Shown one piece after another: positions 19,134-30,239 of a stretch of 45,074 nucleotides of DNA. Positions within the stretch are counted from its first letter, which is position 1; every line of letters begins with the position of its first letter. The notes beneath the pieces are model-generated. The model had not been told where the DNA came from, made no database searches, and worked only from the letters and a program-made list of their open reading frames with translations. This DNA comes from Polymyxa betae (Eukaryota; Endomyxa; Phytomyxea; Plasmodiophorida; Plasmodiophoridae). The position numbers were made by a program, and so were the translations under genes. The DNA lies in contig RBZT01000102.1 in assembly GCA_003693705.1 (NCBI GenBank), positions 17,332-62,405 on the forward strand, read 5' to 3'.

Positions 19134-19922
19134 CATTAGACCCTCGCATAATTGGTTCTCTCATAACCAATTCTCTCGCATATGTGATAGCTTTTGGTTC
19201 TACCGAGCATTTTATATGAGCATAATGAATATTCTCTCATATCTGATAATTAATACATTTTTTCAAAAAAATCATTATGAGAGATTCGAAAAAATTGTAT
19301 TTGTAAGTCCCAGGCTGTGCTGATTAGATCAATGGTATAAAAATGCATCCACTGTAGAATGCTTAAGCGTTTTCTGCTTTCGATGCTTCTCTTCTTGCTT
19401 AATGGCATCTAAAGCATGACGAACAAGATTTAGTTCGTCAAGGTATAACTCCGGATTGCCATTACACAAATCGATACTGATATTCGAAGCTTTCACTTTC
19501 TCATCAAAAACGTAACAAACCTTAACGGCGTGCATTTTGATCTGGTTACTGATGAGGGGACTGCATGGAATTGCGACAAACAGCATAGAAATCCTTTGTT
19601 AAGTCCGGACAATCAAAGAGCAATTTCGGCAGCAAAGCACAGATAGTCCAAAATATCAGAAAGAAATTCCCAATGACAAAGGCTGAGAATGCAGGTCTTC
19701 TAACCCGCAACCCTACCGGTAGCAGAACCCTCACTCTACAGCTCTTAACACGTGGCGCATAAGTTCTGAGACAATGAGAACGGAATCTGCGTTCGCAAAC
19801 TAAATAACTGAGTGCGCTGAATCGTATGGGCATATGCACTTTTTAGAGGGAATAAATGATACTCTCTCATAACTGATAGAATATCTTTCTCCCGACCATA
19901 TTAAGTATGAGAGCGTCTACGG
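19134..19922 (-). mobile_element. short pogo/Tigger-like element (789 bp) with TIRs
   Basis: The left end CATTAGACCCTCGCATAATTGG and the complement of the right end CCGTAGACGCTCTCATACTTAA align as imperfect terminal inverted repeats. The TAGAC-CTC-CATA pattern is typical of Tigger/pogo. Both ends are bordered by TA (19132-19133 and 19923-19924), the pogo target. Subterminal TTCTCTCATAtCTGATA occurs near both ends (19230 and 19862). An 85-codon minus-strand frame (19329-19586) ends in 'KHSTVDAFLYH', resembling the 'kQtxldxFF' tail of Tigger transposases. The catalytic core is absent, so this is a deletion derivative. Confidence 0.62.
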
Positions 19923-19924
19923 TA

Positions 19925-20460
19925 TAATGAAAGATAGAGTTGTATGGATGGCTATTCGGAGCATTGCGCCACTTTCGGAGAAAAATACCGGTTTTATTAT
20001 TGGTTTTTAAAGTGGAAAATGCAGTTTGCTTCCACAAATTCACATTAAGTGAATTGTACTCGGTTCGATACAACTTCTGTGGATAGGTCTTTCAAGTGTT
20101 GTGACATTTCCGGCAGACACTGAGACGACACACAGCTTTTAGGAAGTTGGCTGGCCGACTGAAGTCTCTCTGACTTTTGTCTTCGGGTTGCGCTCGACTC
20201 TGTTTAAGAAATGAAACTGCAGACTCAGACCCTTGTCTGGCATCCAGAAGCCTTCTCCATCGGGACGATCAGTTAATATCTCAGGCAGCTTCTTCATGCA
20301 TAGTCCGGGAAGAAAGCTGCAAATGAAACGGACAGCTGATTACGCTTCCGATTCCACCCCTTTTCAGTGGTCTTTCCTTATTTGTCGCGGGTTAGCTGCC
20401 CATCGCGAAGACCGGGTTCTGGGTCAAACCACGCTGTAAATTATTAATAAAATTCGTTAT
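19925..20460. other. no recognisable gene
   Basis: Short frames only (up to 68 codons). No domain or repeat seen. Confidence 0.4.
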
Positions 20461-21123
20461 TCCGCGCAGTCAAAAATCTGGATAGAAATAAAGATATCCG
20501 TCAATTGGATCAAACTGCCGGTAGTCACCGAGAGTTTCGCCAAAAATGATGGTGGGCTGCGCTAAAACTGCGGAGGGGCCTCCATACAAATAAAACTGCC
20601 GGCGAAACTGAAAAAACCATCGAAACTGCAGGTGGCCAAATTCCACCGGTAGTTTAGCCACGGACTGCGTCAACCCTCGCCTCGATCCATCTCCTGGTGC
20701 TCTTCTACTGTTTTCTAGTTCCAGGTCAAGCAAAAATGGCAGAGTTGGATTTGTCTTACACCTGGAGAGCAGCTCCGACCGGGATCCCGTACCAGTTGCG
20801 AATGCGAAACCCAACATTGTCCGCCCTGTGATTGATGATGTTCGCATCAGAGCTCTGGTGTCTTCATATCATTACCATTTCGCGACGAAGACGACACAGC
20901 TGGTTCCCAGCACTGTCTGGCAAGAAGTCCATTAGTTGTTCCATGTTTATTACATTTATCAATAAAATGTTACAGATGTATGGCCATTACAAACAATTAT
21001 AACCAGACTGAGCTTTTAAAGAAACAAGCCTTAAAGATGCCGTTAGGAAAACTTTAAAGAGCTCAACACCGGAACTTCTAATGATAAGGGAGTGAAAAGG
21101 CGTGTTTGCAGAAAGAGACTGTT

Positions 21124-21483
21124 ATGCAGCAGCTAAAATTAACGGATGGCCATGCAAAAAGAAACATCTTGGCTGAGCGCCAGGCGATTGTGTCGTCAGC
21201 TGTAACCTCAGCCCCTTCGACGCCTCGTTCGAAACGACAAGATGAACCTTGCACAGATGTGGAAATACAGCACCCTAGTAAAGCGCAGGCGTTAGAGATG
21301 CAGGCGAAGTCGATCTCCGCCTTGAGCTATAATCTTGAGAAATCTTCCAAGCAAAAAACCGAATTGCTCGATCGCAAAGCAAAACGGGCTCGTCTTTCAG
21401 ACCAAAAAGAAGCTAAGAGCCTTGGTCTCATAAGTCAGGAACATTTTGAGGCTGAGGCCCGCAAACTAATGAATGTGGATTAG
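21124..21483 (+). CDS. Harbinger partner protein, C-terminal coiled-coil part
   Basis: The frame runs to TAG at 21481-21483. It contains a Ser/Pro linker, a basic patch ('TPRSKRQDEP'), then 'ALEMQAKSISALSYNLEKSS' and 'ELLDRKAKRARLSDQKEAKS', predicting a coiled coil with an 'ISQEHFEAEARKLMNV' end. In Harbinger-type elements a second gene encodes a Myb/SANT-like protein that brings transposase to DNA and the nucleus; this looks like its C-terminal half. No SANT domain is visible upstream, so the gene is probably truncated or has an upstream exon I cannot see. Confidence 0.5.
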   Translation: MQQLKLTDGHAKRNILAERQAIVSSAVTSAPSTPRSKRQDEPCTDVEIQHPSKAQALEMQAKSISALSYNLEKSSKQKTELLDRKAKRARLSDQKEAKSLGLISQEHFEAEARKLMNVD

Positions 21484-21510
21484 ATCACTTCTCATTTATA
21501 CCGTCGATCT

Positions 21511-22755
21511 TCATTCGTCTTCAAACCAACCGATGTCGTTGTCGTCGTCATACATATCGCCAACATCTGCTTCCATACTCATTCGCCGCCGGTGTAAAAA
21601 GTTAGTTAGCACCGCGGAGGCTTTAAACAAATGTGGAAACTTCTGTTTGGTACAGTCAAACGTTTTCAACATGCGTTTCCACTTTCGTTAAAGACCGCCG
21701 ATTCCCCATTCGAACTTTAATGCGGTATCCTGCATGCATCTTGTAGGCGTCAATTGCACTCATGTTCGAGTCGTCTGGAATTTCACGGTTTCCAATTCGT
21801 CGCATAATGTACATTTCTTCACGCTTATAACCGGGATCACCAAGTACGTAGTCTTTTGCTTCGTCGTCATGCCGGAAGTAAGCACGCCAATTGCGATGAA
21901 GCTCCGATTGTCCCAAAATATTGATGTCGTGAAATGATCCATGATAACCACAATCGATATATATGAACAGCCCGTTGTGATCGATTATAGCTGAGTTGTT
22001 GACGGAGTTTATTTTCTTACGGCCGTTAAACCATACTGTAGCCATGCCGTCGTTATGAGGTCTTTGAATCTTGCACAGCGTCCCATCGATAAAACCGATG
22101 CAGCCTTGAAATTCTGGGATTTCTGCTCCTAAACGGTTGCGTTCAGCAGGATCTGCCCAACGAGTTTCGTCTTCACAGGCAAACCTAATACAGCTCGCTA
22201 TGAAAACAGCGTCATCAGAGACACTGCTTTTCGCCCAGTTCCATGTAAAAGCTTCCATCATTGCAGTGTTGTCATCCTTGAGGTGAAGAATGGAGGCAAG
22301 TAGACGCTGATGAGTAGAAAGCTTCGAGGGACGCACGTGGATTCGGAGATTCTCTGTCTACCAAGCATGGGTAGCAATAACTGTCACGACACGTTGCCTA
22401 GGAGCTCGAATTCCTCGACGGTAAAATTCGTCAAAGTTCTAAACAACGACGGCGTTGTTTTCATGGTTGCTAAAACGTCGCGAACTCCAACGTTTTTAAT
22501 TACCGACTGCTGGAAATCGTTAGCCAACTCATTTGCAGTGAAGAATCGAAATGACTGACCAGCAGCGGTAGCGGCAACAATAGTAGCGATAACTTGTTCT
22601 TCTTCATCATCGAAGAGCTCTTCATCGCTGCTAAAATCAGATAGAAAGTCATTGATGGACCAAGCCGTAACTGATGTGGCGTCAGAGATCTCGGGGTCCA
22701 GATTATCATCCCCATCAGAGCTGTCAGAAGACGCGAAACCATCCAAACTGTCCAT
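21511..22755 (-). pseudogene. Harbinger-like DDE_4 transposase, nearly full length
   Basis: N-terminus from 22755 is acidic, then 'TLTNFTVEEFELLGNV'. After a 1-nt frameshift near 22383 and a TAG near 22350 comes 'RPSKLSTHQRLLASILHLK'. The catalytic domain has 'CIGFIDGTLCKIQRPHN' (first Asp), 'WFNGRKKINSVN', 'GLFIYIDCGYHGSFHDINIL' and 'YVLGDPGYK' (second Asp), then 'MHAGYRIKV'. One extra base at 21712 splits the catalytic Glu codon. Beyond it the other frame reads 'WGIGGL', a TAA (21688-21690) in place of Lys, then 'RKWKRMLKTFDCTKQKF' and 'VLTNFLHRRRMSME', ending at TGA (21511-21513). All domain parts are present; four small lesions kill it. Confidence 0.88.
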
Positions 22756-22890
22756 CGAAGATCACGCGAAGTCACCCCTCTCAAAACTGAGGCGAGTTTT
22801 CAGGAAATCAGGCTAGATAGCGGATACCATTTGAAAACTGCGGGTGAACCAACATTCGCAGAAAACTCACTGTGAAACTGAGGTTGACTT

Positions 22891-25482
22891 TAAGGATTTC
22901 TTTAATATGATCTGGCAGTTCTGATTATTAATCAATGTTTGATGCTGGCTGGAAGCTTTCAGAGCTTCGAGAAGTTCAACCTGTCGACGCTGAGAGTCAG
23001 ATAAATCCTGTATCAGTTGCGTTTCCACATTTCGTAGACGTGATCTGACTATTCTCAATACCTAAAAGCCGGATTTCTTAGAGCTGGACATGTTCACGGA
23101 CTGCGGATTGGCGCAAAAGATGAAGCAATTTTGTTCCGGACGCCGCAGATTTGAATACCGCATTGCGCCAGTTTGTTCTCTGATGCGATTTCCGCTTGAC
23201 TTGTCACCGCTCTTGGAAGAATCGCGAAAGAGGTTGACCGTTACAAGCTTTGTCGGCCAACATGTACATGCATGAGGTAATTTCTTGCTTGTATATACCG
23301 TTTGATCGATTGCATGCAGCTGATAAACAAACAGAGATAAGTCTGACCCTTCGTAAAGTTAGATATTCGTTAAAACGATTGGCAAACCATCAACAATACC
23401 ATGACTTTATTTCTTGAATCATGCTAGTACGTCCTTTGAACCTGAAGAGTGATGTGGGTATATTTCAATTTCCTTATAACCTAGCATTGTACGTAAGGAA
23501 CAAGATTCCATGTATTTCGAAACTATTACTGGTCTTTGCGCTTGAAAAACCATGTTTTAAATAATCAATGTCGTACGAAACTTCAATTGATCTTCCACTC
23601 ACAAACATCATTCACAGCTCTCCCCATTGTTGTTCACTGTTTTTTGATTGAAAATTGCGCTTCAGTGTTTGAGCATAGAGATACATATGAAATTAATCAG
23701 TTAAAGTTTGGATCTACGATGCCGATAATCTAAAGCGAGGTTATTTCAAGCTCAAGCAAATGCATGCTCAAACCTCGAGCGCAATCTTCAAACTAATATC
23801 AATGTACACTAATGGGGTCAGCTGTGAAAAATGACTGTGATCGAGTGGGACATCAATTGAGTTTTCAAAGGGCAACCTTGTTGGTATATGTGGCAAACGC
23901 ATCACTCGTTTCACGTCGTTCTGGTACCGCTGTCAGCACCAAGCTGTTATCGTCGTCGTTTACGGTCATGCCCATCGGCTGTTCTTTTTCCAAAGCTAGG
24001 TAGCAATTTAAGCAATATGACGATCAACTCTCCGTTCATCTCAGAAACGCCACCGAGGTTGGAGGTAGGCGGATCCTCCAACACTCTAGTTGTTATATAT
24101 ATATATATAAATTTGTATGAATATTTGAAGGCCTTCACGACTTCCCCCATCTCCGTCTTCGAGATCGGTAACGTCAGCTGAGAATAGGCCTAGAACTGCT
24201 TCTAGCGAGCCAGAAAGCCCACCGTTGACAAAGGCTCGCTGTCGTGTGATATTCATAGAGGAATTGAAACGGTTCAAGGCCGATATGAGAGAGATTATGA
24301 CGTACATGGTCGATCAGAAAATTATTGTAAGCACCATTTCACGGTTCACCGATTGGTTTTTGTCTAATTTTCACCTCGGCGCTCCTTTATCGATTTTCTC
24401 GACAAAAACGGTAAGGGATCATGGCGTAAGATATCGAACTATGTAATCCCAGGTTGTTTGGGAACCATCTCCATGTCTTGTAGCTAACAAAGTTGTTTTA
24501 ACTGCCAAACACTTTTATCTTCATCATTTTACCGGGGCCCAGTGGTAAAGATAACGGGATTCTTTAGGATTTGCAGAATATTAGATCTCACGATGTCCTC
24601 GATATCTTCAGACGGGATTGGACATTTGGATCATATCATGGCTATTGAAGAAAGCGTCAAACCACATTTTGTAAGAATCTGTTTAATCGTGCTTACAATA
24701 ATCTAGCTGAACTCTGCAAACTTAGATGAAGTTCAGAGTGATTTTAATATCCTGATTAAAAAGTGGGATCCTTTGATCCAAAAATATATGTCAACTTTAT
24801 AAACCACAACCTTTGGCCCAGAAGGTCCAATAGCAATTGCACAAGGCGCGATCAAGACGTCTGTACAATCCATACAAGCTCGGTAATTATAGTTCTCAAC
24901 AAAACTATGATATTGTTGCATTTTAACGGAAACCATTGCCGCAGACTCTCAGAAGATGTCATCGATTGCGCTGAAATCGACAAAGGAAAGGTATGGCCTA
25001 TGAAGCATCGAACTTAAAGTATAATCACAAGAACTGCGCAGGCCTGCTTTTGCATGACTCTAGCATGCCTATGGCCCCACAAAATTGGCAGGTTCCGGAA
25101 CGCAGTTTTTTGTTGATCTGTTAGCAAAAAAACGCATTTTAATTGAAGAATTACGCAGACTCCGGCAAGCACAGATTTGCATGTCAGTCTGCAGCACAAT
25201 GCAGTATAGAAGCAGGAATTGTATGTCCACTATTGCAGGAATTTTCAGGTAACACAAATGCAGAATTTGTGGGTTATTAAAATCTGGTCATTTTTTCCTT
25301 ATATATACTAAGAGCATGTGCACCGCGCGCAATTATCTTTATCATCACCATTAAACTTAATGATAAAAATAATGATTTCATCGTTCACCGGGCACAATCA
25401 AACATCTTCCAATACATTAAATTTTAATGAATCATTAAACTGCGTATCAGATCAGATTGTCGTTTATTGTTCGCAATTGTCA
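22891..25482. other. no recognised gene; some exon-like fragments
   Basis: A minus frame at 22867-23058 encodes a short coil ('LSDSQRRQVELLEALKA'). A plus segment at about 24141-24329 reads as a Ser/Pro linker and helix ('IFIEELKRFKADMREIMTYM') ending before GTAAGC, so it could be an exon. A plus frame near 24726-24790 ('SDFNILIKKWDPLIQKYM') and another near 25000-25110 look like decayed coding sequence. I cannot assign any to a family. A (TA)n run is at 24093-24108. Confidence 0.35.
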
Positions 25483-26385
25483 ATGGATCTCAATGACGTT
25501 GCAGAGACTGGTGGTCGTAGAAAGGGCAAGTTGCCCGGAGTGAAGAACTTCTCTCTTAAAGAGGACTTGGGGGTGACAAAAGCCTAAAAAATACTGCTTC
25601 GGACGCTGCTGTCGGTACAGATCAGGATACTGATGGGTATTATGGCAAAATCAAGCAAGAATTTGATTTTATCATTGGAGACGATAAAGTACATGAGCGA
25701 AAGGCTGCAGCAAGGAAGACACGCTGGGTAAACGCAATACAGAAAGCCTTTCTGAAGTTCACAGCATGCATGAACAAAGCGATCTCAGAATACCACTCCG
25801 GATTGTCACTAGAAGATTACATGGTGTTGGCGAAACAGTACTACCAGACGGATGTGAAGCGACATTTTTTCCCACGATGTTTGCTGGACGATAGTGAAGC
25901 AGATGCCGAAGTTCTGCATCAATATTGAGGGAATCAGTCGTGAAATGAAACTGGCCTTTCAGCTGGAGGACGACCACGATTTTGATGAGGCGAACGCACA
26001 GACCTCTGAATTAAAAGAAGTTCAGCCTGGTTCGGAAGCTTCCAACAGAACTCTTCGAATGACACCTCGGACAAAACTTGGCAAAAAGGCCGCTAAGAAG
26101 CTTAAATTCGAGTCAGACCGCGATACCAACGATACAAAGGAACAGCTTTATCAGCAAATAGCCGAGAGCAGTGAGCGTCGAGCACAATTACAGCAGGATA
26201 AACTGACACTGTCTTTGCTCTCCATGAACCCTTATTCTGCAGAAGCTAAAGAATTTCTCAAAATGAAGCAAGAGGAGGCTCTGATTGATGCTCGCATCAG
26301 ATTAACGGACACGAAGAAGTTAGCTGTATTAGGTCATGACGATTCTGCTATTTCTAAGGAGTCTGATCCTATCAGCGAAATCTAG
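25483..26385 (+). pseudogene. NAM/SANT-like partner of a Harbinger element
   Basis: Starts MDLNDVAETGGRRKGK at 25483, then 'GVKNFSLKEDLGVTKA', a TAA at 25585-25587 where the family has an aromatic residue, and in the same frame 'KNTASDAAVGTDQ', the opening of NAM-associated/Myb-like partner proteins. The family signature continues with 'RKTRWVNAIQKAFLKFTAC' and 'EYHSGLSLEDYMVLAKQ'. Near 25870 the frame changes and continues with 'CWTIVKQMPKFCINIEGI'. A basic region ('TKLGKKAAKKLKF') and a long coiled coil ('EQLYQQIAESSERRAQLQQD') follow, ending with TAG at 26383. It would bind DNA and recruit the transposase encoded convergently at 26.5-27.07 kb. One stop and one frameshift make it a pseudogene. 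Confidence 0.72.
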
Positions 26386-26479
26386 GCCTGGTCTTGGGCA
26401 GAATTACCCAATACATTCCAGAGATGTTTTCAGTTTGAAATGCAAATTTGAATTTTGAATCTTTGATAGATTGATCCAC

Positions 26480-27066
26480 TTCTCAAGATCAGAAAGCTGG
26501 CGATTATTGCTGTTGTCAACTACAAACGTTTGTGGCGAATAAAAGACGAATCAAGTCCATTGAAGGATCAAACACGTTTTCATAACCTGGCGCATTGCAT
26601 CGCGCGACCAAAGCTTACATGGAATAGTCAAGATGTGGAATCGTCCTTGCAAGATTCTGAAAGCTCGTTCTATATCCTTTCATCTGCTTTCTTGTTGTTT
26701 TGCAAACAATTTCTCTTTTCGTGTCATTGGATTCGACACTGACTTGACGAAACAATGATGATTCGAGTGTATGATTGAGTATTCATTACCGTTCACATTG
26801 TACATTACTGTGGCAGCTCTGCCGTTAATCGCGTCGTTGAGAAGGTGAGAGCGATCTAAAATATTGATATCGTTCAGGGAGCCTGGCAATCCGAAAAAGA
26901 AATGCCAAAACCGACATCGGCTGTCATCGATAGCCTCCAACTTTACGGTTGGGTAGCCATCCTTGCCAGTGAGCATCCCAGCCCATTCAGCGCGACAGTT
27001 TTTCCAAGCCCAATTGGTACAATCTATAGAAGATTCAAATCTTTCATGTTTGGTTGGAGAGAGCAT
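26480..27066 (-). pseudogene. Harbinger-like transposase (Plant_tran type), truncated
   Basis: The minus frame from 27066 to 26680 contains 'FESSIDCTNWAWKNCRAEWA' (first Asp), 'VKLEAIDDSRCRFWHFFFGL' and 'PGSLNDINILDRSHLLND', then 'TVMYNVNGNEYSI', 'FVKSVSNPMTRKEKLFAKQQ'. The usual 'YYLADGIYPxW' with the second Asp is missing between the last two. After a frameshift near 26690 it reads 'DIERAFRILQGRFHIL' (Glu motif) and 'SRDAMRQVMKTCLILQW'. This is the order of PF04827-type transposases. It lacks the N-terminus and the second Asp, so it is dead. It converges on the NAM-like partner gene. Confidence 0.82.
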
Positions 27067-28030
27067 GATCCGGATTGCAATATCACTGATGAACTTGTTG
27101 AGGAATTCGGTTTAACCGACGGTAATGGTAAGCCCAGAGAAAGAAATGCGATGATGAGATTGTTTCGGGAACAGATCAAGAAGCATAAGTATGGACTCTC
27201 AGCCTTTGATTTGTAACGGCAGCTTTAGTACCTGTCCACAGCATGGCGAAGAACACACTCAATCGGGACGCCGAAATTCTGTTAAGCGAGATTGAGAAGC
27301 ACCTCCCTGACTCCAAACCTACGATCGAGATTGTTCGCTCCGGTTCGTAACGTAACGACCACAGACAGTTTTAGACCTTGACCAACATCAGAGTTGAGCA
27401 AAACGTTGGACAATATACAGAGTAAGGCCAACTATAAACAAAAAACTGCCAAAAAAGTGGAAGCCAATGGCAAGAACGCCAACGAAGAGGCCATGTTCTG
27501 CGACGACAGCCCTGGTTTGTTGCTGCATTCAGTGTACCATGAGTTCCATCAGCATGGAGTCTCTTCAAATGTATTATTTGGTCCAGAATTAGTAACAGGA
27601 GTCAAGCTCCGTTCCCAAGTAGTAAATCACCTAAAAAGCATTTAACTGAGAGCCAAAAACAGAAAATATGAAACTTTCAATTCAATAAAATAAGAACAAC
27701 AAATTCTAAAGCAATATTGCTAGATGTGTACCTTGCGAGCGCCTGGTCTGCTCGTCATCATTATTATGGATTCGCCGTCAACACTTATGCCCAAAAGAAC
27801 GAGAAATGTCATGCAGATGAACTGTTGGTGCATCACCAATAAATGTGAAGGCAGGCTTCCCGACCCGAGAACGTTCTAGCGACATCATGAACAAGATGTG
27901 GAAAATGCCAATTCTTCAGCTATAGAAAGCTCCTCTTCAATCTTTATGTTCACTTTCCAGTAGATATGGTTATTTGACTTGCGTAATCAGGCTATAGTAT
28001 TGGACAAGATAGTGACAACAGCCATGGTAA
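27067..28030. other. no recognised gene
   Basis: The plus frame 26902-27216 continues past the antisense transposase with an open C-terminal part ('KPRERNAMMRLFREQIKKHK'), and a 36-codon frame starts at 27243. Neither is recognised. The 83-codon frame at 27394-27645 also has no family signature. Confidence 0.35.
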
Positions 28031-30020
28031 GTGTCAATTTGTAATTCACAAGTAATGAGATACACATGTACAGCTAATAATGGGATGGAACCTCATAATG
28101 AGTATGATCACAATGAATCTGTGGACATTCTTGATGAGATCGCTCTGTGCGATGAATTAATCGAATCCGATGGATGTTTTGAAGAAGAAGAATTTTCAAT
28201 ATCTTCCGATTGTGGCAGCTGCGACCAACAAACTGAATTTGACATAAGCGAATCCAACGGAGGCAAAACCATGGAAAACAAGGAGCGCAAGTATAATTTC
28301 GATGAGCGGATTCGGAAGAGCATGGAGAATGCTGCTTCGATGCTTGAGGCAATTCCAATAATCCATCAAAACCAGATGCGCGAGCTAGGGATAGAAAGCT
28401 TAAGCCATTTGGAAGCAATTCAAATCAAAATGATGCAGTTCGCCGATTGCCGCATGCGATCAGGTTTCAATGGTAAGAGCTTTGAAGAATTAATGGGAAT
28501 TTACTTGTCAAAGGTGTCTTCAAGTCCTGATCCGGAAAGTGGCAGTCGCATTCCATTGTATAAAACGTTCCCAAAAACTTGGAAACAGGCCCAAAAGTCG
28601 GTTTTACGAGATATATTCCTTTCTCTGCAGCCACTACAATTAGAATCCTGCCCAAAGGGTCATAGCATTTTGGTCTAGATTTAGAGACAGCAGACAAATA
28701 CCCAGTCTGTTTCTGCCCAAGAAAAGATTCACGTCGTTTTCTATATTGGCCAATCTCCTACGATTTACTGGTTAATGAAAGCTGTCCTGTCTACTCTTAG
28801 CTCGTTGATATTGATAATGTGAGACTTTCCTTCCCTTCTTTATCGAAGCTCTTTTGGGAAGGCTTTCAAGAAATCGACATGCTCGTGCTCCAGTATACCT
28901 CCTCTCGAGAGAAAGAAGAAGTCATGTCAGACTGGTTACATGGCGATCTGTTTTATGATGTTTATACCCTATTTCACTTGAACAAGATGCAGGAGGCAGC
29001 AGAACAGCTCCCAGAAGGTAAGGAGCAGGCTGTTGGTTTGTTGCTCAATCTAGTTCGCGTTGAAGAGAATAGCACTATTATCATTGCATTGTCGCATTGG
29101 TACGATGGCGCCCAGGTCCATGATTCATCGACAGTATCGGTGTGGCCCAACATGTTTTCGTATCTTACTTTACCAGCTGAAATCCGTTGCAAACCTTCAG
29201 CAGTTGCATTAACATCGTCATCTTATTTCTCCAGTCAGGCTTTTTTCCAGCTCATTGCTCATGAGCTAAACATAATAAACCGGTCAGGTCTAAGGATATT
29301 CGACGCAAGTTCCAGAAAACAAACTAATGTACAAAACCCTTCCTAAGCAATATGACTCTTGCCTAATTTCAGTTCTAGGTTAAAACAATATTAATCAGCA
29401 GTATGGCTGATTTACCAGCGTTTGCGAAAGCAGCCAAGAAGGCAGGAGCTTCCTGCCTTATGGGTTCCTGTATATGCCCGTTACCTGGTGTCCGATGTTT
29501 TGGAAGGACCTGCAGGCCTGGATCGTATAAATTTCTGCCCCTAAGAAACATTTTGAGAAACACAATTGCATTACCTCTTTTGAAAGATCATTAGAAATTC
29601 AATTGCTCCACGATTGTATTCGAAGCAAGATATTGAGGTAACAGGTGAGAGATCGAAACTCTTACAGTACTGCACCGCTTAATGCTTGGACTTACAGGCA
29701 ATGTTTCTGAAGAGTATGGGAGCACTAAATTTCAAGAATGGGCGAGATAATATCGTAAAACAAGTTTAGGCGAGGCCATCGCAATGCCCAAGCTCTATGA
29801 TAGATCGAATGATCCCAAACTTCCTTACAAAACTTCTGGCCACTATGGAATCGACGAGCTGACAAAGACGCTAGACTCTGGATGGGATGCTTCTCGTCAA
29901 TTCAAAATCCGACAATATGCATCACTTTGGGGTAACGTTCCTAGTCTTCATCTTACTCCTGACACCAATCTGAAAGCTATAGAATGCAGTCAAAAGGCTG
30001 ATCTAAGCACTGGATTGTGA
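28031..30020 (+). pseudogene. TNP2/CACTA-type transposase, frameshifted
   Basis: An acidic N-terminus from 28031 is followed by 'YKTFPKTWKQAQKSVLRDIF' and a zinc motif, 'CPKGHSIL'. One frame over this continues with 'ADKYPVCFCPRKDSRRFLYW' and 'PISYDLLVNESCPVYS'. A TAG (28798-28800) interrupts the frame, which goes on as 'LFWEGFQEIDMLVLQY'. 'LALSHWYDGAQVHDS'-like and 'VWPNMFSYLTLPAEIRCKP' match the 'DGxxxfxxsxxsxWPixxxxxxLPxxxRxk' core of TNP2 proteins. After a gap with an intron-like TTTCAG at about 29370, 'ADLPAFAKAAKKAGASCLMG' and 'ICPLPGVRCF' match the 'aDlPAxxkxxgfxxhxxxxxCxxC' motif. The last frame, 29784-30020, is probably its continuation but is not recognised. Decayed CACTA or Plavaka-like element. 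Confidence 0.65.
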
Positions 30021-30239
30021 AAACGGTGGATCTGGATTAATGTTTGATTTCGAGGCGAGAAACTCGGATAGACGCTCTATCTTCATATACATAAAATAAT
30101 CTAACAATTGATGACTTAGAATATGTGTTTACATTATCCTTAGAAGAATGCGATCAAATAAAGCATGATTTACTTTTTAGATCTTCCAAATAGTTACATA
30201 GTCAGCTGCGTTTAGATCGTCGGTTTTGGACTTCTAAAC

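Larger units (their letters stand above)
20500..22890. mobile_element. Harbinger-like two-gene element
   Basis: A DDE_4 transposase on the minus strand and a coiled-coil partner on the plus strand converge tail to tail, 27 bp apart (21483 and 21511). Both flanks hold clusters of AAACTGnnGG-type motifs: left near 20512, 20564, 20593, 20604 and 20621; right near 22783, 22834 and 22874. Such motifs could be subterminal transposase sites. I cannot define exact TIRs or a target duplication, so the limits are approximate. Confidence 0.55.

Noticed and set aside
20470-20847. 125-codon minus-strand ORF as a gene
   Set aside because: It covers the AAACTGnnGG cluster at the end of the Harbinger-like element and has no family signature.
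8369-25587. Reassigned TAA codon (in-frame TAA at 8369 and 25585, among others)
   Set aside because: The residues expected at these positions differ, TAG and TGA also interrupt other frames, and frameshifts occur in the same genes. Pseudogene decay explains all of them.
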